Part shown: piece after piece, positions 17,870 to 24,959 of the stretch
Position numbering within the stretch: position 1 is the first letter of the stretch
Layout: every line of letters starts with the position of its first letter
From: an uncultured Acidimicrobiales bacterium
GTDB taxonomy: Bacteria; Actinomycetota; Acidimicrobiia; Acidimicrobiales; SHLQ01
Reading direction: 5' to 3'
NCBI GenBank assembly: GCA_937922235.1
Contig: CAKZVC010000057.1
Location: forward strand, 1 to 64,000
DNA length: 64,000 bases
The notes under the pieces: model-generated
What the model saw: the letters and a program-made list of their open reading frames with translations, nothing else
Database searches by the model: none
What the model was told of the DNA's origin: nothing
Made by a program: the position numbers and the translations under genes

Positions 17870-19657
17870 TCAGCCCTCGTCGGTTTCGCTGTCAGATCCC
17901 TCGTCACTCGATTCGTCCTCAGAGTCTTGTGACGGGGGCACACTTTCTTCATCTGGTTGATCACGTCCGACAATCACTCGATCACCGGTATCGAGCTGCC
18001 CAACAAGCGCCTCGACTTCGACGAAGCCAGCTGATGCCAAGCCAACTCGAACCTCGATGAGTTCGGTGGTTTCGGGATCGATCAGCTTTTCGACTCTCGA
18101 CGAGCCATCGGCTGCTGCCGAAAGAGCGGCAAGCGGCACAGCAAGGACTTCGCCGCCCGTTGAAGAAATCGGGATGCGCAAGCGCAGATTCTGACTGAAC
18201 ACTTCGTCGGGGACGTCGCCGGTTGGTATGAGTCGAACGCGAAATCTATCGCTCGAGAGATTCGGACCGCCTGGGTTGTCCGCAATGAAATCGATCTCGG
18301 CCTCAATAGAGATGCCTTCGTTCGGATCGTCAAGCGTCCCGGCCTGGCCCAGTTCGAGCAACGCCCGGTCAGCCGCCGACACTCCCGAAACGATTGCAAT
18401 CTCTGACCCCGTCACATCCATGACTGAGCCTTGCGGAAAGTCGCCCACCTTGACGTTGATCCGCTGGACCAGCCGCGGTAACGAGGGGAGAAACAGCACT
18501 TCCGAGGCAGGTAGACGTGTACCGATGTCGCGCTCCAGCAAGACAAGGTCCTCGCGAGCATTCGTCAGTTCTTCTCGGAGGTCTCCAACGAGGTCCTGCC
18601 CGCCGGTATCAGACGCCTGCGTGATGGCTTCAGAACGCTGCGCCTTCGCGATCTCGACATCAACTAGTGCGTCAGAGATCAGAGGCGCCCAAACCCGAGC
18701 TTCCGAATCGTATTCAGCCGTTGCTGACTCCACGTTGGCCAGTGCATCATCTAGAAATAGCTTTGCGTCACGACGCTTCACTCGAAGAACCTCAAGCTCC
18801 TGCGCTGTTGGCGTCACACCAGTGTCTGGATGCACGCGCTTACGCACTGCTTGTTCATGACGCATTCGGGCTGTCGAGAATCGTTGCTCAGCACCAGTCA
18901 TAGCCTCTGCCGCAGCAACACGCGCTCGGTCGAGTTCAGCCAACGCCTGCGACCGATCAGCCCTAAGCCCGGCCAACGTTGCCTCGATCTGTGCGACAGA
19001 ACGATCAAGTTCGAGGCGCTGTGAGCGGGGAAGGCCAACAGGAATCGACTCCGCCTCCGCTGATGACAGCGACTTCTCCGCCTGGCTTACCCGATCACGT
19101 GCCCCATCGAGCGTAGCCTGGTCGCCCCGATCAATAGCAGGCGGGCGATAGCCCGCATCTCGATACAACTGCTCGATGGCCTGCTCGGTTCGAGCTCCGA
19201 AGATTCCGTCAACGGGCCCTGGGTCGAGCCCAAGGCGCTCAAGTGCCTCCTCAAGCTGAGCTACATCAGGGCCTTCAAGACCTGGCGTTAGCGAACGAAA
19301 GACCGGCAGCTCACCTTCAAGAACAAACAGTGGCCTACCCGCAACCTCAATGGCAACATCACCTTCGACGAGTTCGTCGCCCTCCGCTTTCGTGAGACGA
19401 GTAATAATCGACGAACCAGCTTCGGAGCCAGTCACCTCAATCCCAGTGGTTTGATCAAACTCGATCGTGCCTCGCGTTACCACGGCTGAAGAAAGCTCGC
19501 GCAGCTCAACCGGTACCGAAATTAGAGAAGCCGGAGGCGGAGAAATCCGTGCAGCAGCCTCGGCCGGGGACTCAATCTGACGACCGAGCATCCAACCAAC
19601 GACACCTGCCAAGACGGCAACTCCCGCAACGGCGACAAGAACAATGCGTCGCGACAT
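17870..19657 (-). CDS. HlyD/MacA-like adaptor with peptidoglycan-binding domain and long coiled coil
   Basis: A 595-residue membrane fusion-type protein. An N-terminal transmembrane anchor (about residues 6-24) is followed by a first lipoyl-like half-domain. A PG_binding_1 domain (about 125-170, GPDVAQLEEALERLGLDPGP, DGIFGARTEQAI) replaces part of the hairpin region. A long Glu/Arg-rich coiled coil (about 185-370) and beta-barrel segments (about 390-560) follow. A highly acidic Ser/Glu tail ends the protein. Such adaptors in Gram-positives link an ABC exporter to the cell wall. ATG at 19657 is preferred over the TTG one codon earlier. It sits between the lipoprotein gene upstream and the ATPase one base downstream. 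A smaller relative lies in the divergent operon at 24960-26000. Confidence 0.82.
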   Translation of the reverse strand: MSRRIVLVAVAGVAVLAGVVGWMLGRQIESPAEAAARISPPPASLISVPVELRELSSAVVTRGTIEFDQTTGIEVTGSEAGSSIITRLTKAEGDELVEGDVAIEVAGRPLFVLEGELPVFRSLTPGLEGPDVAQLEEALERLGLDPGPVDGIFGARTEQAIEQLYRDAGYRPPAIDRGDQATLDGARDRVSQAEKSLSSAEAESIPVGLPRSQRLELDRSVAQIEATLAGLRADRSQALAELDRARVAAAEAMTGAEQRFSTARMRHEQAVRKRVHPDTGVTPTAQELEVLRVKRRDAKLFLDDALANVESATAEYDSEARVWAPLISDALVDVEIAKAQRSEAITQASDTGGQDLVGDLREELTNAREDLVLLERDIGTRLPASEVLFLPSLPRLVQRINVKVGDFPQGSVMDVTGSEIAIVSGVSAADRALLELGQAGTLDDPNEGISIEAEIDFIADNPGGPNLSSDRFRVRLIPTGDVPDEVFSQNLRLRIPISSTGGEVLAVPLAALSAAADGSSRVEKLIDPETTELIEVRVGLASAGFVEVEALVGQLDTGDRVIVGRDQPDEESVPPSQDSEDESSDEGSDSETDEG

Positions 19658-19660
19658 CAA

Positions 19661-20884
19661 CTACTCGGACCCGCTGCCCTCAAACTCGGAAAGGGCTCCA
19701 GCGTTCGCATCGAGAAACTCTTGTTCATACTCAGCGAGCACTTCGAAGAACAACTCGCCTTGTCCTCCACCGGAGAAGAACTCAGGCTCACAGTCCAGGA
19801 CATCAGCAGCGAGCTCAAGCTCACGCTGCTGAAGGTCAGCGAGCGTCGAGAGCTGAACTGCGTCGAGCTCCGGGCCAGAAGGGTCCATTGCGGCGAGAAC
19901 GTCGTTGATCTCTTCCTCCGTCATCGATTCTGGATCGCGACCTTCGAACGGATCGCCGAACGAGTCGCTTTGGAACAACGGCTCCAGCTCATCCTCGAAC
20001 ATCTCGTAGAACTGTTGCCATGGGTCTTCATCGGCAGAAATGCTCTGTCCCTTTCCTGCTAGACAATCGACGAGCTTCTGCTGTTCAGCAACAATTCGAG
20101 GATCAGCGCTGACCCGCTCGTACATCTCCTCAAGATCACCACCAAAGGCTTCATAGAACTCTTGTTCAGGGCCACCGAAAACGTCAGCGCTGTACGCCTC
20201 GCCCTGGCACCCTGTCGGTTCGTAGTTCTGCCAAAACTCGTCTTGTTCCTCCTCAGTAAGCGTGTCATCAAAATCAGGCTCCTGACCGAAGAGATCTTGG
20301 GAGTACGCCTCTTGTTCACTTTCAGACAAACCCTCTACATACGCCTGATTTGGATCGTCCTCCATTGCTTCATCCATCATCTGGACCTGAGAGTCGTCGT
20401 AGCCAACCAAATCGGGACCCACCTGACCCTGAGAGAACGCCTGAGTGGTAATGCCGAAGCCATACTTGGCCACCCATTGCTTACTGCCATACTCCAGACC
20501 ACCATCTTCGAATACAGCATCGAAGACCACCGATCCTGCACCTTGGCTAGTTGGCTGATACTCCCAACCCAGTTCTCGCATACACATGGTGATGCTCTCC
20601 TGAGCCTTGCGCTCAAACTCGACCATTTGGGCCTCAAAATCCTCGTCATTAAAGTTTGAGCGGTCAATCCCCAGAAACTCCTGAATGGGGCTGGTGTACT
20701 CTTCCCACGGATCGACAGCACCTTCACCGTCGCCATTCTCCGCAGCCTCCTGCGCACCAGACGTCTCTTCCGACGGGGCGTTGCCCCCCTCTGCAACTTC
20801 GACGGCCACATCGCTCGTGCTTGAGCCACACGCTCCAACCATGATCAGGAGTGACCAAAAAAGAGGAAACCGAAGGAACTTCAT
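19661..20884 (-). CDS. Secreted acidic lipoprotein with Cys-x-Arg-x-x-Gly motif
   Basis: A 407-residue lipoprotein. A signal peptide is followed by a lipobox (LIMVGAC, Cys about residue 20), then a Ser/Glu-rich linker and a very acidic, aromatic-rich body. Cysteines occur singly; the segment ITMCMRELGWEYQP and a second, LVDCLAGKGQSIS, match segments in the lipoproteins at 21272-22177 and 24366-24950. The ATG at 20884 is chosen because it directly precedes the signal peptide and has AAAGG at 9 nt spacing; upstream residues are unlikely to be coding. It precedes the adaptor gene directly. No known family is recognised. A role as immunity or accessory receptor protein is inference from context. 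Confidence 0.75.
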   Translation of the reverse strand: MKFLRFPLFWSLLIMVGACGSSTSDVAVEVAEGGNAPSEETSGAQEAAENGDGEGAVDPWEEYTSPIQEFLGIDRSNFNDEDFEAQMVEFERKAQESITMCMRELGWEYQPTSQGAGSVVFDAVFEDGGLEYGSKQWVAKYGFGITTQAFSQGQVGPDLVGYDDSQVQMMDEAMEDDPNQAYVEGLSESEQEAYSQDLFGQEPDFDDTLTEEEQDEFWQNYEPTGCQGEAYSADVFGGPEQEFYEAFGGDLEEMYERVSADPRIVAEQQKLVDCLAGKGQSISADEDPWQQFYEMFEDELEPLFQSDSFGDPFEGRDPESMTEEEINDVLAAMDPSGPELDAVQLSTLADLQQRELELAADVLDCEPEFFSGGGQGELFFEVLAEYEQEFLDANAGALSEFEGSGSE

Positions 20885-21057
20885 CCGCATATGCCTTTCG
20901 TTCAAATGAGCGTCGCCGCACTCGCAATACCAATATACACAGCTTGCGATATCGCGAACTGTTGCAGAATTGACCTCTCTAAGCAGGGCCCGCTTCGTTG
21001 TAGCCAAATCCGAAGTCATGAGTTCCCCCGTCAGACTTAACGCCGCACACACTTTGC

Positions 21058-21285
21058 TCAAAGGTCTCGCCATTGCCTTGTGATCTCGTCGAACAGAGCT
21101 TCGGCACTCGATTCCGGCTCCGGAACGTTGTTTGCAGACGGATCGGACTTCTCTAGTTGTTGTAGCTCCGCAGGATCGTCGGACGCCGCAGTGCTGCTTG
21201 CCAAAAGCCTCTCAAGTGCATCTCCGTGGGCTTGCAAGCTGAGTTGGAGGGAATCGTCCTCCGGGTTTTCCCTACTCGTGCCCAT
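21058..21285 (-). CDS. Small acidic hydrophilic protein, unknown
   Basis: A 75-codon ORF beginning at ATG 21285, inside the end of the upstream lipoprotein gene (14-bp overlap). The product (starts MGTSRENPEDDSLQLSLQ) is hydrophilic and acidic, with predicted helix and no signal peptide or membrane segment, ending ALFDEITRQWRDL. Gene packing within the operon supports reality, although the Shine-Dalgarno is weak. Function unknown. Could be a cytoplasmic regulator or immunity factor of the peptide operon. Confidence 0.5.
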   Translation of the reverse strand: MGTSRENPEDDSLQLSLQAHGDALERLLASSTAASDDPAELQQLEKSDPSANNVPEPESSAEALFDEITRQWRDL

Positions 21286-22177
21286 GATCATTCTCGTGCT
21301 CGTGCTCGTGCTCGTGAAATAGTTCCGAGTTGAGCGCCTGGACAAGCGAGCCCTCCCATGTAGAGAGGGCAGTCTCGAAATCGCTGTTCTTAAGGCATTC
21401 TGCATGAATTCCGGCATAAAGGAACTCAAGCTCCCGGAGACCGGCAAGGTCGTTTTCAGATAGCGCACCTGAAGAAAAAGTCTCACCGGGCTCGGTTCCC
21501 AGCTCGTCCGCCGCAGCCTGATCAAGTGCCAGCTGAATCGCACCAAAGGCGGCTGGAAACGTTCCGAGGTCGATGCCCTCGCGCCTTACGCACGACTCCC
21601 ATTTTTCTGCGAACACCCCAAACTCGGTATCGGCGTACAGCAGATCCAAGGCAATCTCCACCTGATCTACCGGTGGCTCCACTGGAGACACACCTTCGCT
21701 AGAGGAGGAAACACACGAATCCGCTGAGCTCACGCCGTCACCCCAAAGGGCTAGTCGGTAGGCGCTTTCCTCCCTAGAGATGGCGCTTGGGTCATCGTCG
21801 AGATTGGGTTGAGGAAAAGGCTCGAAAGTAACCCCTTCAAGGGCGCCTTCGTGGGCAAGCGCTATTCCAAACGCGGTAGTTGCTGCCTGTTCTTCAGTCA
21901 TTGTCAAGAGATACTCTGGCGTTCTGGTGGTAAAGAGCCCGAGCGATCGTTCAAAGAACTCGACAGGTGGAACTGCTTGACTCTCCAGTTCAAACCCCTT
22001 GCCCCTCATGCAGCTATCGACCTCTGCTTGATACTGAATCTGACTCACACGAAGAGTCTGAGCGTCGGAGGAGAGAAACTCCTTGTATCCCGCTACTTGA
22101 CTTGTGGGTTCTTGACCACCGCAGCTAGCGAGCACCAGTGCCGCACCAACCAAGAACCCCCTAAGTCCGCCTTTCAT
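21272..22177 (-). CDS. Secreted lipoprotein with CxRxxG motifs and His-Glu-rich tail
   Basis: A 301-residue lipoprotein with a signal peptide and lipobox (LVLASC, Cys about residue 19). The body is acidic and contains paired motifs VDSCMRGKGFELES and WESCVRREGIDL plus AECLKNSDF, the same type as in the lipoproteins at 19661-20884 and 24366-24950. The C-terminus is an alternating His-Glu run (HEHEHEHENDHGHE), a likely divalent-metal-binding tail. The ATG at 22177 overlaps the stop of the secreted-peptide gene (ATGA), so peptide and lipoprotein are translationally coupled. This suggests a fixed ratio, as for a bacteriocin and its immunity protein, but that is inference. Confidence 0.78.
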   Translation of the reverse strand: MKGGLRGFLVGAALVLASCGGQEPTSQVAGYKEFLSSDAQTLRVSQIQYQAEVDSCMRGKGFELESQAVPPVEFFERSLGLFTTRTPEYLLTMTEEQAATTAFGIALAHEGALEGVTFEPFPQPNLDDDPSAISREESAYRLALWGDGVSSADSCVSSSSEGVSPVEPPVDQVEIALDLLYADTEFGVFAEKWESCVRREGIDLGTFPAAFGAIQLALDQAAADELGTEPGETFSSGALSENDLAGLRELEFLYAGIHAECLKNSDFETALSTWEGSLVQALNSELFHEHEHEHENDHGHE

Positions 22178-22428
22178 CGACAGAGTCTCGTTTCATGAGT
22201 ATGGACAATGAATGGCAACCATTCGCCGCGTGATTGGACGAACCACTTACCGGCCGGCCCCGGCCACACGTTCGGTGTGCTCATGTCTTGGTGACTCCAG
22301 TGGGAATGCCTAGGACTGCTGCACTGCGTGTTGGCACCAGCCACTTCTGAAGTGCCCACCACCGCCACGGTAGCAACTAGTGCGCCAGCAAATAGGGCGG
22401 ATGAAATGGTTCGTTGTTTTGTTTTCAT
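22174..22428 (-). CDS. Secreted two-cysteine peptide, bacteriocin-like
   Basis: An 84-residue precursor. Residues 1-32 are a Sec signal peptide (KTKQRT, hydrophobic core, cleavage after EVAGA). The mature part is about 52 residues, rich in Trp, His, Pro and Ser, with one Cys near each end (NTQCSS and RLCR), so a single disulfide could close the chain. First gene of an operon with two lipoproteins, a small protein, a peptidoglycan-binding adaptor, and an ABC ATPase and permease. That arrangement resembles lactococcin-972-type bacteriocin loci in context, but the peptide itself does not clearly match that family. No Shine-Dalgarno; a TTGACA promoter lies so close that the mRNA may be leaderless. 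Confidence 0.7.
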   Translation of the reverse strand: MKTKQRTISSALFAGALVATVAVVGTSEVAGANTQCSSPRHSHWSHQDMSTPNVWPGPAGKWFVQSRGEWLPFIVHTHETRLCR

Positions 22429-22434
22429 ACGAAT

Positions 22435-22463
22435 GATGTACCACTTAGCAAGACGACTGTCAA
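22435..22463 (-). promoter_or_regulatory. Predicted promoter of the secreted two-Cys peptide operon
   Basis: On the minus strand, a perfect TTGACA (22463-22458) is followed after 17 nt by TACATC (22440-22435). The ATG at 22428 is only 7 nt downstream of the -10 box, so transcription may begin at the ATG itself (leaderless mRNA). No ribosome binding site is present. Confidence 0.5.
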
Positions 22464-22750
22464 GATTTTAGCACACCCCTTTATACGCCTGCTATCGATT
22501 TAGTACTCTCCATAGACCTTCCGTTCGTTTGAAAGTTGACCCTTCCAACGGATGCAGATTCGGCCTAGTTCAATCGCCTGGCGGGCAACCGGGCGGGATG
22601 CTAGTTTCGGCCGAAATGTCATGAGAAACGTGGAGAGAGGCAGAATGCAGTCAGTGACGGGCTTGATCACTGACTCGGATAAGTGGACCGAAATCGATAG
22701 CAGTGCTGCCGTTATCTGTACTTTGAGCTTATGGAAGCTCACGTTAAGTG

Positions 22751-22779
22751 TTGACAGAATCCCCTCTTAGGTTTAGCTT
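22751..22779 (+). promoter_or_regulatory. Predicted promoter of the circular-bacteriocin-like operon
   Basis: Perfect TTGACA at 22751-22756, 17-nt spacer, TAGCTT at 22774-22779. This gives a leader of about 55 nt before the precursor ATG at 22841, which carries GGAGG 9 nt upstream. Confidence 0.55.
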
Positions 22780-22840
22780 GCCTCCTTAAGGGCGGTCGAC
22801 GGTCGATCTGCCTTGATACAAATAGTGGAGGTTTACCTGA

Positions 22841-23176
22841 ATGGTAAAGTCTTTGAATAGTGTAAATGGAATGAGACTGGTGCTCGCAGCCATGGCTGCG
22901 ACTATGTTGCTCTCACTCGTGTTTGCCCAATCTGAGCTGCTGAGCAGCGGAGGGCTTGACGCCTTCAGTTTCGCTGATCTTCAGCGAAACTTCGGCATGG
23001 GCAAATGGTCGTCCTATGCCACTTCACACTTGGTGGTCTACGCGATCCAAGGCGGCTCGTACGCTGCCTTTGCTGCGATCATTGGATCAGGCGTAGGAGT
23101 TGTCCTAGCAGGTGCACTTCTTGCGGCGTACGGCTACATCCGCTGGTGGGGCCGCAAGCAGATCCAGGCTTGGTAG
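22841..23176 (+). CDS. Putative circular bacteriocin precursor (AS-48/circularin-like)
   Basis: A 111-residue precursor. Residues 1-52 form a leader with a hydrophobic helix (about 13-29). Residues 53-111 form a hydrophobic, Gly/Ala-rich, cationic peptide with no Asp or Glu. It starts MGKWSS and ends IRWWGRKQIQAW, with Lys/Arg clustered in the last 11 residues. Known AS-48-type bacteriocins are head-to-tail circles of about 58-74 residues; AS-48 itself joins an N-terminal Met (MAK) to a C-terminal Trp (IAW) after a 35-residue leader. The Met53-Trp111 segment (59 residues) reproduces that pattern, including a Gly-Gly turn (GGSY) after the first helix and a basic C-terminal helix. Strong Shine-Dalgarno (GGAGG). 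The SpoIIM-like gene next door strongly supports the call. The exact cleavage site is inferred. Confidence 0.75.
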   Translation: MVKSLNSVNGMRLVLAAMAATMLLSLVFAQSELLSSGGLDAFSFADLQRNFGMGKWSSYATSHLVVYAIQGGSYAAFAAIIGSGVGVVLAGALLAAYGYIRWWGRKQIQAW

Positions 23177-23186
23177 GGGCACGGTG

Positions 23187-23768
23187 ATGATGAGCAAGCG
23201 CGAAATTCGAGCGATACCGCGAGGAGTCGCAATTTTCAATGGCCCGAGCTGGGATTTCGGCACGCGTTTCGCGCTTGCTCTTTCCGTCGGAGCCTTCATT
23301 GGGGGCATGTTGCTATCGGGAGGAGCATATGACGGCCAGACTCCCGGAGACGTCGCCTTCGTCGGGATTGAAAGATCCTTTGGTTCCTTCCAATCGATCT
23401 TGATAGTGAACGGCACCTCCCTACTAATAATCCTCGTTGGGGTCCTGTCGGCAGGCTTGATTTCTTCGATGTTCGCGATGCTCCTGTTCCTCTTTCTTGG
23501 CATCGAGACAAGTCTGATCGTGAACACGCTCGGACTCGAAAGGATGCTCGTCGTCACGGGCCCGCATGCAATCTTCGAGCTCGCCGCATTCGTCATTGCG
23601 CTGAGGGCTGCACTGCTACCCCTTGGAGAGCTTTCCCAAGGCATCGAAACGGGAGAACAAATGAATATCGGTGTAGTCAAAGAGTTTGGCAGGCTCGCTT
23701 TGCTGTCAATCGTCCTACTTCTTGTCGGCGCAACTGTGGAGGCCCTTGGTGTTTCAAGCAATTTCTGA
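23187..23768 (+). CDS. SpoIIM/DUF95-family membrane protein, circular bacteriocin maturation/export type
   Basis: A 193-residue protein with about five transmembrane helices. The diagnostic block VVTGPHAIFELAAFVIALRAALLPLGELSQG (about 125-155) corresponds to the conserved PHGxFElpA region of SpoIIM/DUF95, and NGTSLLIILVGVLSAG and ATVEALGV also fit. DUF95 proteins are found in all characterised circular-bacteriocin clusters (for example As-48C), where they are needed for production; their biochemical role is not settled. The ATG at 23187 is chosen (AGGGG, 7 nt spacing; 10 bp after the precursor stop). The frame is open upstream into the precursor gene but that part is not coding. An actinobacterial SpoIIM homologue next to a hydrophobic precursor peptide is the strongest contextual clue in this operon. 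Confidence 0.8.
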   Translation: MMSKREIRAIPRGVAIFNGPSWDFGTRFALALSVGAFIGGMLLSGGAYDGQTPGDVAFVGIERSFGSFQSILIVNGTSLLIILVGVLSAGLISSMFAMLLFLFLGIETSLIVNTLGLERMLVVTGPHAIFELAAFVIALRAALLPLGELSQGIETGEQMNIGVVKEFGRLALLSIVLLLVGATVEALGVSSNF

Positions 23769-24333
23769 CATTCCAAGAATCTTGATGTTGCCAGTTGACA
23801 TTCACCAGAGAGTTCGTGCGCAGAGTTATAGTTGGAGACAACTACTTCTGGCCATCGGGACGCTAACCGTGATGGCAACATCGTTTGGCGCACTTCATCT
23901 ACGTGACGTGCTTCTCCCAGGAGGCGGCCAGGACCCGGTAAGGATCTACCTCAGCTCTCTTTTCCAGGTCACACCGTTCATGGTGATGTCTCTCGTCTTT
24001 CTCGTTGTGATCGGCACTGAAATCACCGCAATGGCGAGCCAAAGGTTCGGTTTCGAGATTGACAAGGCTGAGGTTTGTGCGGCGTTTTGTTTCTCAACGA
24101 CTCCAATGGTCGTCCGCAGTCTAATGACGGGGCTCGTGGCTGCCTTCGGCCTAGGCACCGGGTTCACAACGGCGCCCTGGGTGCTAGTCGACCCCACCCC
24201 ACTCTGGTCTTCAGCAATTATGTGGCTTGCGATCGGCGAAGACACCGTGCCCCGGCCTATACGAATCGCTCTCGTCTCATTGCCGTCACTTCTTGGCTAC
24301 GGAACTCTCTTGGGCATTGGCCTCCTTGTTTAA
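23749..24333 (+). CDS. Multi-pass membrane protein of the bacteriocin cluster (YIP1-like?)
   Basis: A 194-residue protein with about five hydrophobic helices and short polar loops; begins VFQAISDIPRILMLPVD. It resembles YIP1-type small membrane proteins in layout, but I cannot assign a family with confidence. GTG at 23749 is preferred because of GGAGG six bases upstream. The start lies inside the SpoIIM-like gene (20-bp overlap), which implies coupled expression. A role in precursor maturation, export or producer immunity is inferred from position only. Confidence 0.65.
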   Translation: MFQAISDIPRILMLPVDIHQRVRAQSYSWRQLLLAIGTLTVMATSFGALHLRDVLLPGGGQDPVRIYLSSLFQVTPFMVMSLVFLVVIGTEITAMASQRFGFEIDKAEVCAAFCFSTTPMVVRSLMTGLVAAFGLGTGFTTAPWVLVDPTPLWSSAIMWLAIGEDTVPRPIRIALVSLPSLLGYGTLLGIGLLV

Positions 24334-24365
24334 CGAATCTCATCTACTGAAAAGGAATTAGAACC

Positions 24366-24950
24366 ATGAATTTCAAAAATGCCCACCTATGGATAATGGG
24401 CGTCGCTGTCCTGAGCCTTCTCGCTGTTGGTTGCACAAGTGCGAGCGAAAGCACAACCGCAGAAGGCGGAGCGGACCTTTCACCCATTCAAGACGAAATT
24501 GACCAAATTCTCACGTCGGCGAGCGACTATCAGCGCGACCTCATGGCCGGTGGTGTTACCCGAAACGAGTACGAACTTGCAGCCGCGCAGATGCAATCAT
24601 GTGCTGAAAAGGTTGGGCACTCTGGGACGCTCGATGTAACCGGAGAATTCGTCCAGTTCGACCTGGACGACTCGGAGGGCGCGGTCGTGGCTGGGATCCT
24701 CGGTGACGTCCCAGAGGAAGTACAAGACTGCTACACGGAGTACCTCGAGGCAGTAGAACTCACGTATGTTTCGACGTCCGTCGACAGCGTGGCCAACCTC
24801 CAGAATGAAGAAGAGCTCTTCTACCAGTGTCTTCGTAGCAAGGGTTATCCAATTCCCGACAATCCCTCCGGCAATCCTGACACCTCCGCAGTGGTTGAGA
24901 CGGCCGAGTACGACGAGATGCTGGAGTGCTGGGAGGTGGCGGGCGTATAG
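24366..24950 (+). CDS. Secreted lipoprotein with Cys-x-Arg-x-x-Gly motif
   Basis: A 194-residue lipoprotein. The signal peptide and lipobox end in LLAVGC (Cys about residue 23), followed by a Ser/Thr/Glu linker. The body has Cys in MQSCAEKVGHSG, VQDCYTEYLEAVE, FYQCLRSKGYPIPDN and MLECWEVAG. The third is the same motif type as in the two lipoproteins of the divergent operon. Shine-Dalgarno AAAAGGAA precedes ATG 24366. It is followed after 9 bp by the adaptor gene, as the lipoprotein-adaptor order in the other operon. Probable accessory or immunity lipoprotein, inferred. Confidence 0.75.
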   Translation: MNFKNAHLWIMGVAVLSLLAVGCTSASESTTAEGGADLSPIQDEIDQILTSASDYQRDLMAGGVTRNEYELAAAQMQSCAEKVGHSGTLDVTGEFVQFDLDDSEGAVVAGILGDVPEEVQDCYTEYLEAVELTYVSTSVDSVANLQNEEELFYQCLRSKGYPIPDNPSGNPDTSAVVETAEYDEMLECWEVAGV

Positions 24951-24959
24951 TCCGAGCTC

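Larger units (their letters stand above)
22429..22840. other. Divergent intergenic control region between two peptide operons
   Basis: About 410 bp, visibly A+T-richer than its surroundings. It contains outward-facing promoters for the left (22435-22463) and right (22751-22779) operons. I see no convincing gene: the short open frames inside lack ribosome binding sites and family-like sequence. A shared regulator could bind here, but no clear long inverted repeat was found by eye. Confidence 0.6.
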
